Shown here one piece after another: positions 37,360 to 47,528 of a stretch of DNA of 64,000 nucleotides. This DNA is from Leptospira neocaledonica (GTDB lineage Bacteria > Spirochaetota > Leptospiria > Leptospirales > Leptospiraceae). The number at the start of each line of letters is the position of its first letter. Within the stretch, counting starts at the first letter, position 1. The DNA lies in NCBI RefSeq assembly GCF_002812205.1, contig NZ_NPEA01000007.1:62001-126000 (forward strand), written 5' to 3'. The notes under the pieces are model-generated. The model was given only the letters and a program-made list of their open reading frames with translations, had not been told where the DNA came from and made no database searches. The translations under genes and the position numbers were made by a program.

Positions 37360-37512
37360 TTATACCTTAGATTCCTTATGTTCGACGTGGGCACGGCAAA
37401 ATTTACAGAATTTTTTCGTTACTAACTTCTCGGATTTCGCCTTTTTGTTCTTAGTCTGGAAGTAAGAATTTTTCTTACAAACCTGGCAAGAAAGCTTAAT
37501 GATCTCTCTCAT
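37360..37512 (-). CDS. rpmG: 50S ribosomal protein L33
   Basis: A frame of 50 codons: it begins MREIIKLSCQVCKKNSYFQT and ends FCKFCRAHVEHKESKV, matching L33 in length and with two CxxC pairs, so it is the zinc-binding (C+) form. ATG 37512 is the only sensible start. It lies 12 bases before the DksA-like gene start (37347) on the same strand and probably shares its transcript. The usual partner genes secE and nusG are not adjacent. Confidence 0.93.
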   Translation of the reverse strand: MREIIKLSCQVCKKNSYFQTKNKKAKSEKLVTKKFCKFCRAHVEHKESKV

Positions 37513-37636
37513 GACGGATGATACTCTTAGCTAAGATTGTCCAAAATAATGGATTCACCGATTAGACCAAAATTTTGGCCGCTCAGTTTACCCTATTCGG
37601 ACTGATTATGCTATAAAAAAAAAGGATAACCAAAAA

Positions 37637-38602
37637 TCAAGGAAGATCGGCCGAAATTGTCGATTTTTCCCCTTCTTCCTGGGGAATGGACCTTCTCCAG
37701 ATCCCCGCGAGAACACTTCCGATCAAAGAATGCACAAAACTGGAAATTGCGGCGGGAATCGCCACTAAAGGGTCCGAAAAATTGTTTCGGGAGAGTACTG
37801 CACCCAATCCGCTATTTTGCATCCCCACTTCAATGGAAACTGTACGAGCTACTACAAAAGATTTGGTCCCAAAATAAGCCGCCCAATACCCGAAAAAGTA
37901 CCCTGAAATATGGAGTAAGAATACGGAAGAAATCAGATGAAATCCGGAACTGATCACCGCCTCTTTTCCGGAACCTATGATGGAAGCAACAATCAGAGTG
38001 ATAAGTATCACTGCGATCAATGGAGAAACGATCTTCACCTTTTCCGCAAATTTAGGAGTATAACGATTTAATAAAATTCCTAAGATAACGGGGAGGATCA
38101 CTACTTGGACAGTATCAAAAAATAAGCCGGAAGCATTTGCGCCTACACTATTCCCCACCAAAAACAGGGTAAGGAGAGGGGTCATAAGCACGGATAAAAC
38201 CGTGGAGATCGCAGTCATTGTAACTGAAAGTGCAAGATCCCCTCTTGCTAAAAAGGAAACTACGTTAGAAGCAACTCCTCCAGGACAACAGGAAACTACT
38301 ATGATACCAACAGCCAAAGGAGCAGGAAGTTGGAAGAAGTTTCCCAAAAACCAACCTGTTAAAGGCATGATGGTATATTGACCGATCACGCCGATCAGGA
38401 TCGGTTTAGGAGCTTTGAATACTCTGGTAAAATCTTCCGCCTTCAAGCTGATCCCCATTCCGAGCATTGTGAGTCCTAGACTGTAAGTGATCCAAGGCCC
38501 CTTAAATCCATGAAGGACCGAAGGAAAAAACCAACTGAATGTCACACCGCAGACCACCCAGAGTGGAAATAATAGTGCTGCCTTTTCGAAAAGTGAAGCC
38601 AC
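37637..38602 (-). CDS. BASS-family sodium symporter (bile acid:Na+ type)
   Basis: A protein of 321 residues with about ten helices. TYSLGLTMLGMGISLKAEDF at the start, VSCCPGGVASNVVSFLARGD in the middle and EVGMQNSGLGAVLSRNNF near the end are the conserved segments of the bacterial BASS family, which import organic anions with sodium (bile acids in animals, pantothenate or pyruvate in some bacteria and plastids). The substrate is unknown. It starts only three bases after the class V aminotransferase and is probably translated from the same mRNA. Confidence 0.85.
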   Translation of the reverse strand: MASLFEKAALLFPLWVVCGVTFSWFFPSVLHGFKGPWITYSLGLTMLGMGISLKAEDFTRVFKAPKPILIGVIGQYTIMPLTGWFLGNFFQLPAPLAVGIIVVSCCPGGVASNVVSFLARGDLALSVTMTAISTVLSVLMTPLLTLFLVGNSVGANASGLFFDTVQVVILPVILGILLNRYTPKFAEKVKIVSPLIAVILITLIVASIIGSGKEAVISSGFHLISSVFLLHISGYFFGYWAAYFGTKSFVVARTVSIEVGMQNSGLGAVLSRNNFSDPLVAIPAAISSFVHSLIGSVLAGIWRRSIPQEEGEKSTISADLP

Positions 38603-38605
38603 TGG

Positions 38606-39751
38606 TTATCTCGAGAGAAGGTCCACTACTCTGTCCAATTGTTCCTTGGCCAGATAAATATGGGGAGAAAAACGAACTCTGCCTAATCGAAGCGCACACA
38701 TTACTCCGTTTTTTTTGAGATGAGATACCATGTTTTCCATGGACTCTCCTTCTTTTTCTGCGACCACGATCCCGGTTTTAAAATCGGGAAAATGGTCGGA
38801 AGCAAGTTTCCAGCCTGCATCCCTGAGTTTATCGGAAAGATAATCTGCAAGTTCGTAGATCCTTTCCATAGAGTTATGAAAGCCAACTTTATGAAGCATT
38901 TCTAATGTGGATTGGAAATAGACCCAATCTATAAAATTCACAGTAGAAATTTCGTAACGATCCGTACCTTTTAACTCTTCTCTATAAGGCAGATACACTT
39001 CGTCGTTTACTACGGAACCAGTGCCCTTGAACGGGAAATTTAGGCCCTCTAATTTCTCTTTGGCAATGTATAAAACTCCAAGTCCTAAAGGCCCTAGTAA
39101 CCATTTCCAAGCAGGAAAAGCCATATAAGAAATTCCCATTTCTCTAGGGCGTACAGGAAGAAGTCCCACTCCTTGGGCCCCGTCCAGAACGAACTCGATT
39201 CCTTTTTCGGCCAGAAAACTACCGATCTCTTCCAAAGGAAAAGGCATACCAGTGCACCAATGTACTGCGGAAAGGCTCACTACTTTTACGTCTGGAGTGA
39301 TTGCAGATTTTAGATTTTCCAAAAACCCGTCTGGAGTCTCGGACATTGGCACAAAAGAAATGGTAACTCCTTTTTCTTTCCAATGTTCCCAAGGATAAAT
39401 ATTAGAAGGATATTCGTTTTCTAGGAGAAGGATCCGATCTCCTGCTTTGAGTTTCAAACCCAATGAAATAAACCCGATCCCTTCGTTCGTATGATGGATT
39501 AGAGAAAGTTCATCCGCTTCTACGCCTAATAATTCCGCGAGAATGGTACGGATCACTTTTTTAACAGTCGGATATCTGCGTACTTCTGTTTGGCCACCTT
39601 TAGCAGCGTAACCTTGTAGGTATTCATTGACTGCATGGATAGTGTCCGTATTTACGGGGGTGGTCCCGCAATTATTTAACCAGATCATTTCCCGGTTTAC
39701 CGGGTACAAATGTTGTAGTTTGGTCCAATCCGGACTAGGATTCGTTTTCAT
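38606..39751 (-). CDS. Class V PLP-dependent aminotransferase-like protein
   Basis: A protein of 381 residues. The N-terminal MIWLNNCGTTPVNTDTIHAV, then LIHHTNEGIGFISLGL, the cofactor aspartate/His region EFVLDGAQGVGLLPV, and the Schiff-base lysine in AFPAWKWLLGPLGLG are all typical of the NifS/isopenicillin-N-epimerase-like class V fold. The lack of a cysteine in an SufS/NifS type loop argues against a cysteine desulfurase. Reaction and substrate are not decided. It precedes the BASS transporter gene in the same operon. Confidence 0.8.
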   Translation of the reverse strand: MKTNPSPDWTKLQHLYPVNREMIWLNNCGTTPVNTDTIHAVNEYLQGYAAKGGQTEVRRYPTVKKVIRTILAELLGVEADELSLIHHTNEGIGFISLGLKLKAGDRILLLENEYPSNIYPWEHWKEKGVTISFVPMSETPDGFLENLKSAITPDVKVVSLSAVHWCTGMPFPLEEIGSFLAEKGIEFVLDGAQGVGLLPVRPREMGISYMAFPAWKWLLGPLGLGVLYIAKEKLEGLNFPFKGTGSVVNDEVYLPYREELKGTDRYEISTVNFIDWVYFQSTLEMLHKVGFHNSMERIYELADYLSDKLRDAGWKLASDHFPDFKTGIVVAEKEGESMENMVSHLKKNGVMCALRLGRVRFSPHIYLAKEQLDRVVDLLSR

Positions 39752-39830
39752 CTCGGGGCCAGATTGGATCTATCCTTAGGAGGGAAAACTTCTTTTTTAA
39801 GAACTTCTTCCAAAAGGTTTAAACTCTACC

Positions 39831-39870
39831 CCGCAAATAAGCGGAACCGGGAAGCAAATGTTTCCCGGTT
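39831..39870. terminator. Two hairpins downstream of the ferritin-like gene
   Basis: AACCGGGAA (39845-39853) pairs with TTCCCGGTT (39862-39870), ten bases after the stop of the minus-strand ferritin-like gene, and CCGC/GCGG (39831-39844) forms a second small stem beyond it. On the plus strand the first stem runs into TTTTC. The position supports a 3' end for the minus-strand gene, although there is no long T run on that strand. Confidence 0.5.
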
Positions 39871-39879
39871 TTCTAGTTC

Positions 39880-40620
39880 TTACTTTTTCTTTTTAGAAGC
39901 TGCCTTTTTTTTGGGAGAAGCTTTTTTAGGAGCAGGCTTTTTCTTAGCTGCGACCTTAGCTTTTTTAGGAGCTGCCTTCTTTACTACCTTTTTAGCTGCT
40001 GCTTTTTTAACAGGTTTAGAAGGTTTTAAACCTTTAGAAGTCTTATTGCTAGGCTTAGAATTTCCTACTGCTTTTGCTACTTCTTCTGCTTGTTCGTCCC
40101 AGAAGTATGCTCCGCCGGCGGAACTAGTCTGATCGAATGTGTTCAACTCAGCTTCCAGCAGGGATTGGTAATTATGGCTGTAATCCATAAGTTTAGAAAA
40201 CAATAATTTAGTATTCGAATCTTCGAACTTAGTAGTAAGCTTTTCGTAGAATGCTACTGAATTCTCGGCTTCTCTGATCGCAAGTTCAAGCGCCTCGTGA
40301 GCATCTTTGGATCCGGAACCGGTAATGGTACGTTCCACCTTATTCATGATCTTTTGGATGGTGGTTTGGTGGAATTTATGGATGGCAGCCAATTGTTTTA
40401 AGTTCGGAAGTTCGGCACCTTCTGCGACTTGATAGATCTCTTGGATAAACTTAATATGTTCATCCACTTCCTCAGCGAGTTTTTCGAATAATTCCCTAGT
40501 TCTTCCCGGAGGGAGTTTTTCGTACGTGTCCATGTAAAATTCGAAGTAGTCCTTCTCATGCTGGATCACAGCCGCTACGGCTTCCAAAAATGTAGTTTCT
40601 TTTAAAGGTTTAATACTCAT
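39880..40620 (-). CDS. Ferritin-like protein fused to a histone-H1-like Lys/Ala/Pro tail
   Basis: A protein of 246 residues in two parts. Residues 1-165 are four long helices with acidic/histidine clusters at positions expected in ferritin-like or rubrerythrin-like bundles: H21-E22, E50-E51-E54-H55, E117-E119-E126, D146-H149. Whether a diiron site is complete is uncertain. Residues 190-246 are almost purely Lys, Ala, Pro and Ser with repeated KKA/PKK units, as in histone H1 tails and bacterial Hc1-like proteins, and would bind DNA or polyanions. The combination suggests a DNA-associated iron or peroxide protector in the manner of Dps, which is inference. Confidence 0.75.
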   Translation of the reverse strand: MSIKPLKETTFLEAVAAVIQHEKDYFEFYMDTYEKLPPGRTRELFEKLAEEVDEHIKFIQEIYQVAEGAELPNLKQLAAIHKFHQTTIQKIMNKVERTITGSGSKDAHEALELAIREAENSVAFYEKLTTKFEDSNTKLLFSKLMDYSHNYQSLLEAELNTFDQTSSAGGAYFWDEQAEEVAKAVGNSKPSNKTSKGLKPSKPVKKAAAKKVVKKAAPKKAKVAAKKKPAPKKASPKKKAASKKKK

Positions 40621-40687
40621 TCTGCATACTCCGGTCGCGACAATTCTAGAGGATTTTCAAGTTGGTTCAATAATAATTTTTTCTATT

Positions 40688-41317
40688 TTATTCCTCTTCC
40701 TCTTGGGAAAGATAGATTAAAAATTGAGCTAAATAGTAAGTCGCCATCACCCAAACTCCGTGGAAAGGAAGTTTGTTCGGAGTGAATTGTCCGAGCGCGA
40801 TGATAGAATCAGAAATAATAAAACTGATCGCTCCTAAAATTCCCAACCATCTGTCTCTGGAAGAAACTTCTCTAGCGGCGGATCTCCAACCCATCACACA
40901 GATCGCGGATACGTAAACCGCGACCGGGATGGTTAACGCAGATGCAATCCCAGGAAGAAGCCAATAAAAATAAGAAGCTCCAAAAATTATATATGGGATC
41001 AATCTAAGAAAATGTACTGGATTCCCCCAAGAAAAGCTAACGGAATATGCTACCTGAGCGATCAAAAAACTGCCCAAACCGAAAACAAAATATTTGTCCG
41101 GAAAAGCTAGGATCGTATCTCCTCCGAGTGAAAATACGAGACCAATCCCGAGCCAGATTCCTGCTCTAGTTTTCCATCTTCCTTCTCCCACACTTAACGC
41201 GATTAAATATAGAATGGGAACAATTTTGGAAATCAAACGAACTAGAAATATGTCTGAACCTAAAAATAGAACTCCCAAATGAACAAGGGCCAAAATCGGG
41301 AATATAATATAAATCAT
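40688..41317 (-). CDS. YhhN-family membrane protein (lysoplasmalogenase-like)
   Basis: A protein of 209 residues with eight predicted helices and the YhhN pattern: a KIVPILYLIALSVGE segment, then GLVFSLGGDTILAF with a conserved aspartate, FLIAQVAYSVSF, and ISFIISDSIIALGQF. In animals this family (TMEM86) includes lysoplasmalogenase; bacterial members may act likewise on ether-linked lipids. No partner genes support a specific role here. Divergent from the terC gene. Confidence 0.8.
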   Translation of the reverse strand: MIYIIFPILALVHLGVLFLGSDIFLVRLISKIVPILYLIALSVGEGRWKTRAGIWLGIGLVFSLGGDTILAFPDKYFVFGLGSFLIAQVAYSVSFSWGNPVHFLRLIPYIIFGASYFYWLLPGIASALTIPVAVYVSAICVMGWRSAAREVSSRDRWLGILGAISFIISDSIIALGQFTPNKLPFHGVWVMATYYLAQFLIYLSQEEEE

Positions 41318-41392
41318 TAAGAGCTCCTAATCTCTAAACACCCGGCGATTTGGGATTGTCTTCCTGATCAAACCGAGGAACCTGTCTTTCAA

Positions 41393-41409
41393 AGGCCCAA
41401 ATTGGGCCT
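41393..41409. promoter_or_regulatory. 17-base palindrome overlapping the terC leader
   Basis: AGGCCCAA (41393-41400) and TTGGGCCT (41402-41409) are exact inverted copies with one base between them, ending two bases before the GGAAG ribosome-binding site and 12 bases before the ATG of terC. The tight spacing favours a dimeric protein operator over a hairpin, though folding that occludes translation is possible. Confidence 0.45.
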
Positions 41410-41420
41410 CGGAAGCTGCG

Positions 41421-42413
41421 ATGATCTCGTTTAGCCAAAAAGATTCTACACTTTTTCTTATTTTTTCTGTCGTGGTAGGCCTTTTGATTTATTTGGACCT
41501 ATTCGTAATGAATAAAAGAGCCCATAAACTCTCTCTCAGAGAGTCGGGATACTGGACTTTGTTCTGGGTAACTCTTGCAGTCAGTTTTTCACTTTTAGTT
41601 TATATCTTCCACGAAGATCCGAGTAACCCAGGTCTTGCAAAACAAAAGACCCTGGAATTCTTAGCGGGATACCTTCTGGAATATTCACTTTCTGTGGATA
41701 ATCTTTTCGTGTTCATCATGATCTTTGCAAAGTTCAGGATACAGTCCCAGTATCAACCCATGATCTTAAAATGGGGAATTATAGGTGCATTAATCTTCCG
41801 AGCGGCAATGATCTTTTCCGGTGCGGAACTAGTTTCTAGATTCGAATGGATCCTATATATTTTCGGATTTTTACTCCTCTACTCCGCTTGGAAGATGTTC
41901 TTCCACGACGAAGAGGAAGATTTTGATCCGGATGAAATGAAACTTATTAAGTACGCTCGCAAAATTCTTCCTATGTCCAAAACTTTCCATCCGGAAAAGT
42001 TTTTGGTAAAAGAACATGGAAAAACTCTTTTCACTTCTACATTCTTGATACTGATCGTCGTGGAATTCAGCGATATTCTTTTCGCGATCGATTCTATTCC
42101 TGCAATTTTCTCAATTACACAAGATAGTTTTATCATCTATACTTCCAACGTATTTGCGATCCTAGGACTTAGATCCTTATTCTTCCTTTTGGGAGGAGTG
42201 ATGGAACTTTTCATTTATTTGAAAAAAGGAGTCTCCTTGCTTCTGGCGTTCGTTGGAGTAAAACTTCTTCTTCCTGCGTTTTCAGGATACGTTTTCGGAA
42301 GGGTGATCCATGTTTCGATCGAACTCTCTTTGATCGTAATCGTAGGAGCTTTGACAATTTCCATCCTAGCCTCCATTCCTCATTATCTTAAAACGAAAAA
42401 AGAAGGAGCCTGA
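41421..42413 (+). CDS. TerC-family integral membrane protein
   Basis: A protein of 330 residues with about nine helices. Two conserved membrane aspartate motifs are present: SVDNLFVFIMIF (D near residue 93) and FSDILFAIDSIPAIF (near 224), as well as VFAILGLRSLFFLLGG, all hallmarks of TerC. Family members (Alx, MeeF/MeeY) export manganese from the cytoplasm and assist metalation of secreted proteins; others give tellurite resistance. A 17-base palindrome covers the leader. No yybP-ykoY riboswitch consensus was seen upstream. Ends 11 bases before mutA. Confidence 0.88.
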   Translation: MISFSQKDSTLFLIFSVVVGLLIYLDLFVMNKRAHKLSLRESGYWTLFWVTLAVSFSLLVYIFHEDPSNPGLAKQKTLEFLAGYLLEYSLSVDNLFVFIMIFAKFRIQSQYQPMILKWGIIGALIFRAAMIFSGAELVSRFEWILYIFGFLLLYSAWKMFFHDEEEDFDPDEMKLIKYARKILPMSKTFHPEKFLVKEHGKTLFTSTFLILIVVEFSDILFAIDSIPAIFSITQDSFIIYTSNVFAILGLRSLFFLLGGVMELFIYLKKGVSLLLAFVGVKLLLPAFSGYVFGRVIHVSIELSLIVIVGALTISILASIPHYLKTKKEGA

Positions 42414-42424
42414 CGGCAAATCGA

Positions 42425-44302
42425 ATGGCATCAGAAAAACTTTTCTCCGAATTTCCACCGGTTTCAACCGAAGAGTGGACGAACCTAATCCAAAAGGATC
42501 TTAAAGGTGCGGATTTCGAAAAAAAACTGGTTTGGGAAACCCAAGAAGGATTTAAGATCCTACCGTTTTATAGAAAAGAAAATCTAAAAGGAAAAGAATG
42601 GCTCCTTTCCAATTTACCAGGAAAATTTCCTTATCTTAGATCTACCCGCAAACTTACAAATGATTGGAGTATCAGACAAGACATCGATACTCCCGATCTA
42701 AAAACTGCAAAAGAATTAGCTGTAGAAGCAATCGGCAACGGAGTTTCTGCCCTGGGACTTGTGCTTGCGGATGTGGGTTCCGGCAGAAAAGGAATACAGA
42801 TCAAAAACGAAAAGGATCTGGCATTCTTATTAGAAGACCTTCCTCTTAATGAGATCACTCTTCATTTTGTTGCAGAAGAAAAATCTCCCGAACTTTATTC
42901 CTGGCTTCCTAAAAACAAAACTCTTGTGGGGGGACTCGGTTATGATCCTTACAGAATTCTCGCAAGACAAGGCCATTCCGGCGGACACGGTCCTGAAACT
43001 TTAAAACCGATCTTAACTGAACTTGCAGGAAAATGGAAAAATTTCAGAGCACTCACAGTTCATTCTTCTACATTTAGAGACAGCGGTTCTACAATTGTTC
43101 AAGAACTTGCTTATACTCTCGCTCTTGGTTCTGAATACTTATATCGTTTGGGAGAACTAGGAGTTTCACCAGAAGTAGTGAACTCTCAGACAATTTTCCA
43201 ATTTACGATCGGTCCGGATTATTTCTTAGAGATCGCAAAGTTCAGAGCAGCCAGAACTCTTTGGGCGGAAATTTTTTCTTCTTATTCTTCCGATAAGGGG
43301 GAAGCTTCTCTACCGTTTATAGAGGCAGAAACCGCAAGGTATAATTATGGGATCTATGATCTTCATAATAATATTTTGAGAGGAACTACTGAAGCAATCT
43401 CTGCAGCAATCGGCGGAGCTGAGATCATCAATGTTCTTCCATTTGATCATTTATTACAACCTGCAGATTCTTTCTCTCTTAGGATCGCAAGAAACGTTCA
43501 ATTACTTCTAAAACATGAATCTTATTTGGATAAGGTGGCTGATCCTTCTTCTGGTTCTTATTATCTAGAAACAATCACAGACCAAATCACAGAACAGGCT
43601 TGGAAATTGTTTACGGAAGTAGAGAAGGACGGCGGATTCCTGGAATGCCTAAAATCCGGTAAGATCCAATCTTCCATTTTAGAATCCAAAAAGAAGAAGG
43701 AAGAAAATTACTCTACTCGTAAAGAAATCTTCCTTGGAACAAACCAATATCCGAATTCTAAAGATAAGATCCAAAACAAAGATCTAAATAAAAACATCAA
43801 GTCTTCCGGGCTCGCCTCCTCGGCTAACGAACTTAAAGTAGCAGCCCTTCCTGAATTTTTTGCAGGAGATGCAATCGAAGAGATCCGGATAAAAACGGAA
43901 AACTACGAAACCAAAAACAAAACTTCTGTAAAAGTACTTCTTCTTCCTTTAGGTGACCTAAAAATGAAGAAGGCAAGAGCGATCTTCTCTCTCAACTTTT
44001 TAGGATGTGCAGGATTTAATGTAATCGATCCTGGAAGTTACGAAACTTCAGAAGAAGCAATTGCTGGGATCCAAAAAGAAAATCCTCAGATGATCGTCTT
44101 CTGTAGTTCCGACGAAGAAGTGACATCCTATGTGAAGGATATTCTTTCTAAATTAAAATCCAAGCCTCTTGTATACGTGGCTGGATATCCAAAAGATATT
44201 CTTTCCGAACTGGAATCTGCGGGTGTAAACGGATTTATCCATGTTCGATCCAATCTATTAGAAACACTTTCCGATCTTCAAAAAAGGCTGGGAATCCAAT
44301 GA
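42425..44302 (+). CDS. mutA: Methylmalonyl-CoA mutase small subunit
   Basis: A protein of 625 residues related in order to the mutase large chain: an N-terminal [20 protein letters not shown] segment, the TIM-barrel part including [15 protein letters not shown] and [21 protein letters not shown], and a C-terminal Rossmann-like end in which the D-x-H-x-x-G cobalamin motif is absent ([12 protein letters not shown]). This is the non-catalytic beta subunit of heterodimeric mutases (MutA). It overlaps mutB by ATGA, so translation is coupled to give equal amounts. Residues about 430-470 are a Lys/Asn-rich linker. Confidence 0.92.
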   Translation: MASEKLFSEFPPVSTEEWTNLIQKDLKGADFEKKLVWETQEGFKILPFYRKENLKGKEWLLSNLPGKFPYLRSTRKLTNDWSIRQDIDTPDLKTAKELAVEAIGNGVSALGLVLADVGSGRKGIQIKNEKDLAFLLEDLPLNEITLHFVAEEKSPELYSWLPKNKTLVGGLGYDPYRILARQGHSGGHGPETLKPILTELAGKWKNFRALTVHSSTFRDSGSTIVQELAYTLALGSEYLYRLGELGVSPEVVNSQTIFQFTIGPDYFLEIAKFRAARTLWAEIFSSYSSDKGEASLPFIEAETARYNYGIYDLHNNILRGTTEAISAAIGGAEIINVLPFDHLLQPADSFSLRIARNVQLLLKHESYLDKVADPSSGSYYLETITDQITEQAWKLFTEVEKDGGFLECLKSGKIQSSILESKKKKEENYSTRKEIFLGTNQYPNSKDKIQNKDLNKNIKSSGLASSANELKVAALPEFFAGDAIEEIRIKTENYETKNKTSVKVLLLPLGDLKMKKARAIFSLNFLGCAGFNVIDPGSYETSEEAIAGIQKENPQMIVFCSSDEEVTSYVKDILSKLKSKPLVYVAGYPKDILSELESAGVNGFIHVRSNLLETLSDLQKRLGIQ

Positions 44303-46476
44303 AAAGACCTACATTCTCCCCCAACAGAACCCCGGTAAATGACGACACTAAATTCGAATCCTGGTCCAAAGAGGCCTTGGACGAATTAGGACTTTCTAAA
44401 TTAGAAGAAACGATTTGGAATACTCCCGAAAAAGTTCCTGTCAAACCGGTATATGTTCCTAAAGACGTGGAGTCCCTGGAACATCTGGATTATGCGGCAG
44501 GAATTCCTCCGTTTCTACGCGGGCCTTATTCCACAATGTATGTCCAACAACCTTGGACAATCCGTCAGTATGCTGGCTTCTCTACTGCCGAGGAATCAAA
44601 TGCATTCTATCGTAGAAACTTAGCAGCAGGACAAAAAGGTCTTTCTGTTGCTTTCGATTTAGCAACTCACAGAGGATACGACTCCGATCACGAAAGAGTT
44701 TTAGGAGACGTAGGAAAAGCTGGAGTCGCAATCGATTCGGTTCTGGATATGAAGATACTCTTCGACCAGATCCCTTTAGATCAGATGTCAGTTTCCATGA
44801 CAATGAATGGAGCTGTAATTCCTACATTAGCTTTTTATATTGTAGCTGCAGAAGAACAGGGAGTAAAGCCGGAACAACTTTCAGGTACCATACAGAATGA
44901 TATCCTAAAAGAGTTCATGGTGCGGAACACTTACATTTATCCTCCTGAACCTTCTATGAAAATTATCGCTGATATTTTCAAATACACCACTGACTTCATG
45001 CCTAAGTTCAATTCAATCTCCATCTCCGGCTATCATATGCAGGAAGCAGGAGCTACTGCGGATATAGAACTTGCTTATACTTTGGCGGATGGGTTGGAAT
45101 ACCTACGCACCGGTATTAAGGCAGGAATGGACGTAGATAGTTTTGCACCTCGTCTTTCCTTCTTCTGGGCAATTGGTATGAACCATTTTATGGAAATCGC
45201 CAAGATGAGAGCAGGAAGACTTCTTTGGGCAAAACTCGTAAAAACGTTTAACCCTAAGAGTAATAAATCCTTAGCTCTTCGAACTCATTGCCAAACTTCC
45301 GGTTGGAGCTTAACTGAACAGGATCCTTTTAATAACGTAGGAAGAACTTGTATAGAAGCTCTTGCTGCAGCCCTTGGTCATACTCAATCTTTGCATACAA
45401 ATGCACTCGACGAAGCAATTGCATTACCTACTGACTTCTCCGCAAGGATTGCAAGAAACACTCAGATCTACTTACAAGAAGAAACAAATATTCACAGAGT
45501 TGTGGATCCTTGGGGTGGCTCTTTCTATATTGAATCTTTAACTTCTCAACTTGCTGAAAGAGCTTGGGAACTTATCCAAGAAGTGGAAAAACTGGGTGGT
45601 ATTGCAAAAGCAATCGAAACCGGAATTCCTAAAATGAGGATAGAAGAAGCCGCTGCCCGTAAACAAGCAAGGATCGACTCCGGCAGAGATGTAATCGTAG
45701 GTATCAATCGTTATCGTCCTTCCAAAGAAAATCCTTTGGAGATCTTGGATATCGATAATACTGCGGTGAGAGAATCTCAGATCCGTAAACTAAACGAACT
45801 TAAGAAAAATCGAGACAATGCAGCAGTGAGTGCCGCATTAGATGCGATCACTGAATGTGCTAAAACAGGAAACGGAAACCTGCTTGCACTTGCTGTAGAT
45901 GCGGCTAGAAAAAGAGCAACCCTTGGCGAGATCTCTTTCGCTATGGAGAAAATATTCGGCAGATATAAATCCGTCACTCATATGATCAAAGGAGTGTACT
46001 CGGAGGAAATCATGGATGATCCGGATTTCAAAAAGGCAAAAGAACTCTCCGCAAAATTCGCAAAGTTAGAAGGAAGACAGCCTAGGATCATGGTCGCTAA
46101 GATGGGACAGGACGGACATGATAGAGGTGCAAAAGTAATTTCCACAAGCTTTGCAGATATGGGATTCGACGTTGATATAGGACCTCTATTCCAAACCCCT
46201 GGAGAAGCAGCAAAACAAGCCATCGAAAACGACGTGCATGTTCTCGGAGTTTCAAGCCTTGCAGCAGGTCATAAAACTTTAGTTCCTCAGGTAATCCAAG
46301 AACTCAAAAAACTAGGAAGAGAAGATATCCTAGTGATCGCAGGTGGAGTAATCCCTCAGCAAGATTATGATTTCTTGTATAAGTCTGGAGTGAATGGGAT
46401 CTTCGGGCCTGGGACCAAAATCTCCAAAGCAGGTGCAGAAATCCTAGAACTTCTGATCAAGAGTGTAGAAGGTTAA
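44299..46476 (+). CDS. mutB: Methylmalonyl-CoA mutase large subunit
   Basis: Catalytic, adenosylcobalamin-dependent interconversion of methylmalonyl-CoA and succinyl-CoA, 725 residues. The substrate barrel has [20 protein letters not shown] and [34 protein letters not shown], and the C-terminal B12 domain from about residue 595 contains [10 protein letters not shown] with H607 as the lower cobalt ligand, then [17 protein letters not shown]. Neighbours mutA and meaB complete the pathway. In Leptospira it likely serves odd-chain/branched fatty acid or propionyl-CoA breakdown into the TCA cycle, although the epimerase and propionyl-CoA carboxylase are not in the window. Confidence 0.97.
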   Translation: MKRPTFSPNRTPVNDDTKFESWSKEALDELGLSKLEETIWNTPEKVPVKPVYVPKDVESLEHLDYAAGIPPFLRGPYSTMYVQQPWTIRQYAGFSTAEESNAFYRRNLAAGQKGLSVAFDLATHRGYDSDHERVLGDVGKAGVAIDSVLDMKILFDQIPLDQMSVSMTMNGAVIPTLAFYIVAAEEQGVKPEQLSGTIQNDILKEFMVRNTYIYPPEPSMKIIADIFKYTTDFMPKFNSISISGYHMQEAGATADIELAYTLADGLEYLRTGIKAGMDVDSFAPRLSFFWAIGMNHFMEIAKMRAGRLLWAKLVKTFNPKSNKSLALRTHCQTSGWSLTEQDPFNNVGRTCIEALAAALGHTQSLHTNALDEAIALPTDFSARIARNTQIYLQEETNIHRVVDPWGGSFYIESLTSQLAERAWELIQEVEKLGGIAKAIETGIPKMRIEEAAARKQARIDSGRDVIVGINRYRPSKENPLEILDIDNTAVRESQIRKLNELKKNRDNAAVSAALDAITECAKTGNGNLLALAVDAARKRATLGEISFAMEKIFGRYKSVTHMIKGVYSEEIMDDPDFKKAKELSAKFAKLEGRQPRIMVAKMGQDGHDRGAKVISTSFADMGFDVDIGPLFQTPGEAAKQAIENDVHVLGVSSLAAGHKTLVPQVIQELKKLGREDILVIAGGVIPQQDYDFLYKSGVNGIFGPGTKISKAGAEILELLIKSVEG

Positions 46477-46483
46477 TCTACTC

Positions 46484-47527
46484 ATGCCCGAAACCGAGGG
46501 AAAAGAAGAAGCCCAAATCCGAGGTTCTATCAAAAAGAAGAGCCTTCCGGATGCGGAAACTTTTTCCCAAGGAATTCTCTCCGGAGATATAGTTTTATTA
46601 AGTAGAGCTATCACTTTAGTGGAGAGCACCTTACCGTCTCACCAAGAGCTTGCAGAAGCTATATTAGAAAAATGTTTACCTCATTCCGGAAAAAGTGTAC
46701 GGGTTGGTATCACAGGTATCCCGGGTGTAGGTAAAAGTACATTTATCGAATCTTTCGGAAATCATCTGATCGAACAAGGCAGAAAGATCGCAGTACTTGC
46801 CGTAGATCCTACATCACAATTATCTAAAGGATCCATTTTGGGAGACAAGACCAGAATGGAAACTCTCTCCCGTAAAAAAGAAGCATTCATTCGCCCTTCT
46901 CCTTCCGGAGATTCCTTAGGAGGAGTCGCACGTAAAACTAGGGAGACTATCTTTCTATGCGAGGCGGCAGGATTTGATACAATCCTTGTAGAAACTGTAG
47001 GAGTGGGACAATCCGAAACTGCAGTCAATTCTATGGTGGATATTTTCCTTCTTCTTTTAATAGCAGGAGCCGGAGACGAATTACAAGGGATCAAACGTGG
47101 AATCATGGAGATGGCAGACCTGATCGCCATCACCAAAGCGGACGGAGAAAATACGGCCAGAGCAAATCGAGCAAAAGCGGAAACAATCTCTGCAGTTCAT
47201 TTTCTTCCAACTCATGAATCCGGTATCAAGACAGAAGTTAGAACATGCTCAGCGGTTACCGGCGAAGGAATTTCCGAAATCTGGACTGAAATTTTAAACT
47301 TTATACAAGCCATCCGAGACAAAGGTTACTTGGATAAAAAGAGGAAAGAACAGGCCAAACACTGGTTACACGAATCAGTTCAATCCATGTTGTTAGATGA
47401 TTTCTTTTCTAAACTAGGAAATGATTTCCATAAGGCGGAAGAACTTGTAACCGAAGGACTGGCAGGTTCTTACCAAACAGCTCGCAGACTTGTGAAGTCT
47501 TATAAGAAAGAAGACCAACAAATTTAA
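46484..47527 (+). CDS. meaB: Mutase-protecting G protein MeaB (ArgK family)
   Basis: A GTPase of 347 residues that loads and protects adenosylcobalamin on methylmalonyl-CoA mutase. Walker A is GITGIPGVGKSTFIESFG (about residue 75), the switch aspartates are in AVDPTSQLSKGSILGDKTRM, Walker B-like ETVGVGQSE and the guanine-specificity ITKADGEN follow. A C-terminal dimerisation helix region is present. It begins eight bases after mutB and ends at a terminator-like hairpin, so mutA-mutB-meaB form one operon, possibly including terC upstream. Confidence 0.95.
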   Translation: MPETEGKEEAQIRGSIKKKSLPDAETFSQGILSGDIVLLSRAITLVESTLPSHQELAEAILEKCLPHSGKSVRVGITGIPGVGKSTFIESFGNHLIEQGRKIAVLAVDPTSQLSKGSILGDKTRMETLSRKKEAFIRPSPSGDSLGGVARKTRETIFLCEAAGFDTILVETVGVGQSETAVNSMVDIFLLLLIAGAGDELQGIKRGIMEMADLIAITKADGENTARANRAKAETISAVHFLPTHESGIKTEVRTCSAVTGEGISEIWTEILNFIQAIRDKGYLDKKRKEQAKHWLHESVQSMLLDDFFSKLGNDFHKAEELVTEGLAGSYQTARRLVKSYKKEDQQI

Positions 47528-47528
47528 A

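Noticed and set aside
37513..37636. tRNA gene between rpmG and the BASS transporter
   Set aside because: No cloverleaf or GGTTCGAAT-type T-arm could be folded; there is no T-arm consensus in this stretch.
39764..40132. Plus-strand frame of about 120 codons over the ferritin tail
   Set aside because: It is the antisense of the Lys/Ala-rich tail (Phe/Leu/Ala-rich product) and lacks a supporting ribosome-binding site.
41318..41420. Manganese (yybP-ykoY) riboswitch before terC
   Set aside because: The leader is only about 100 bases and lacks the characteristic loop sequences; only the 17-base palindrome is seen.
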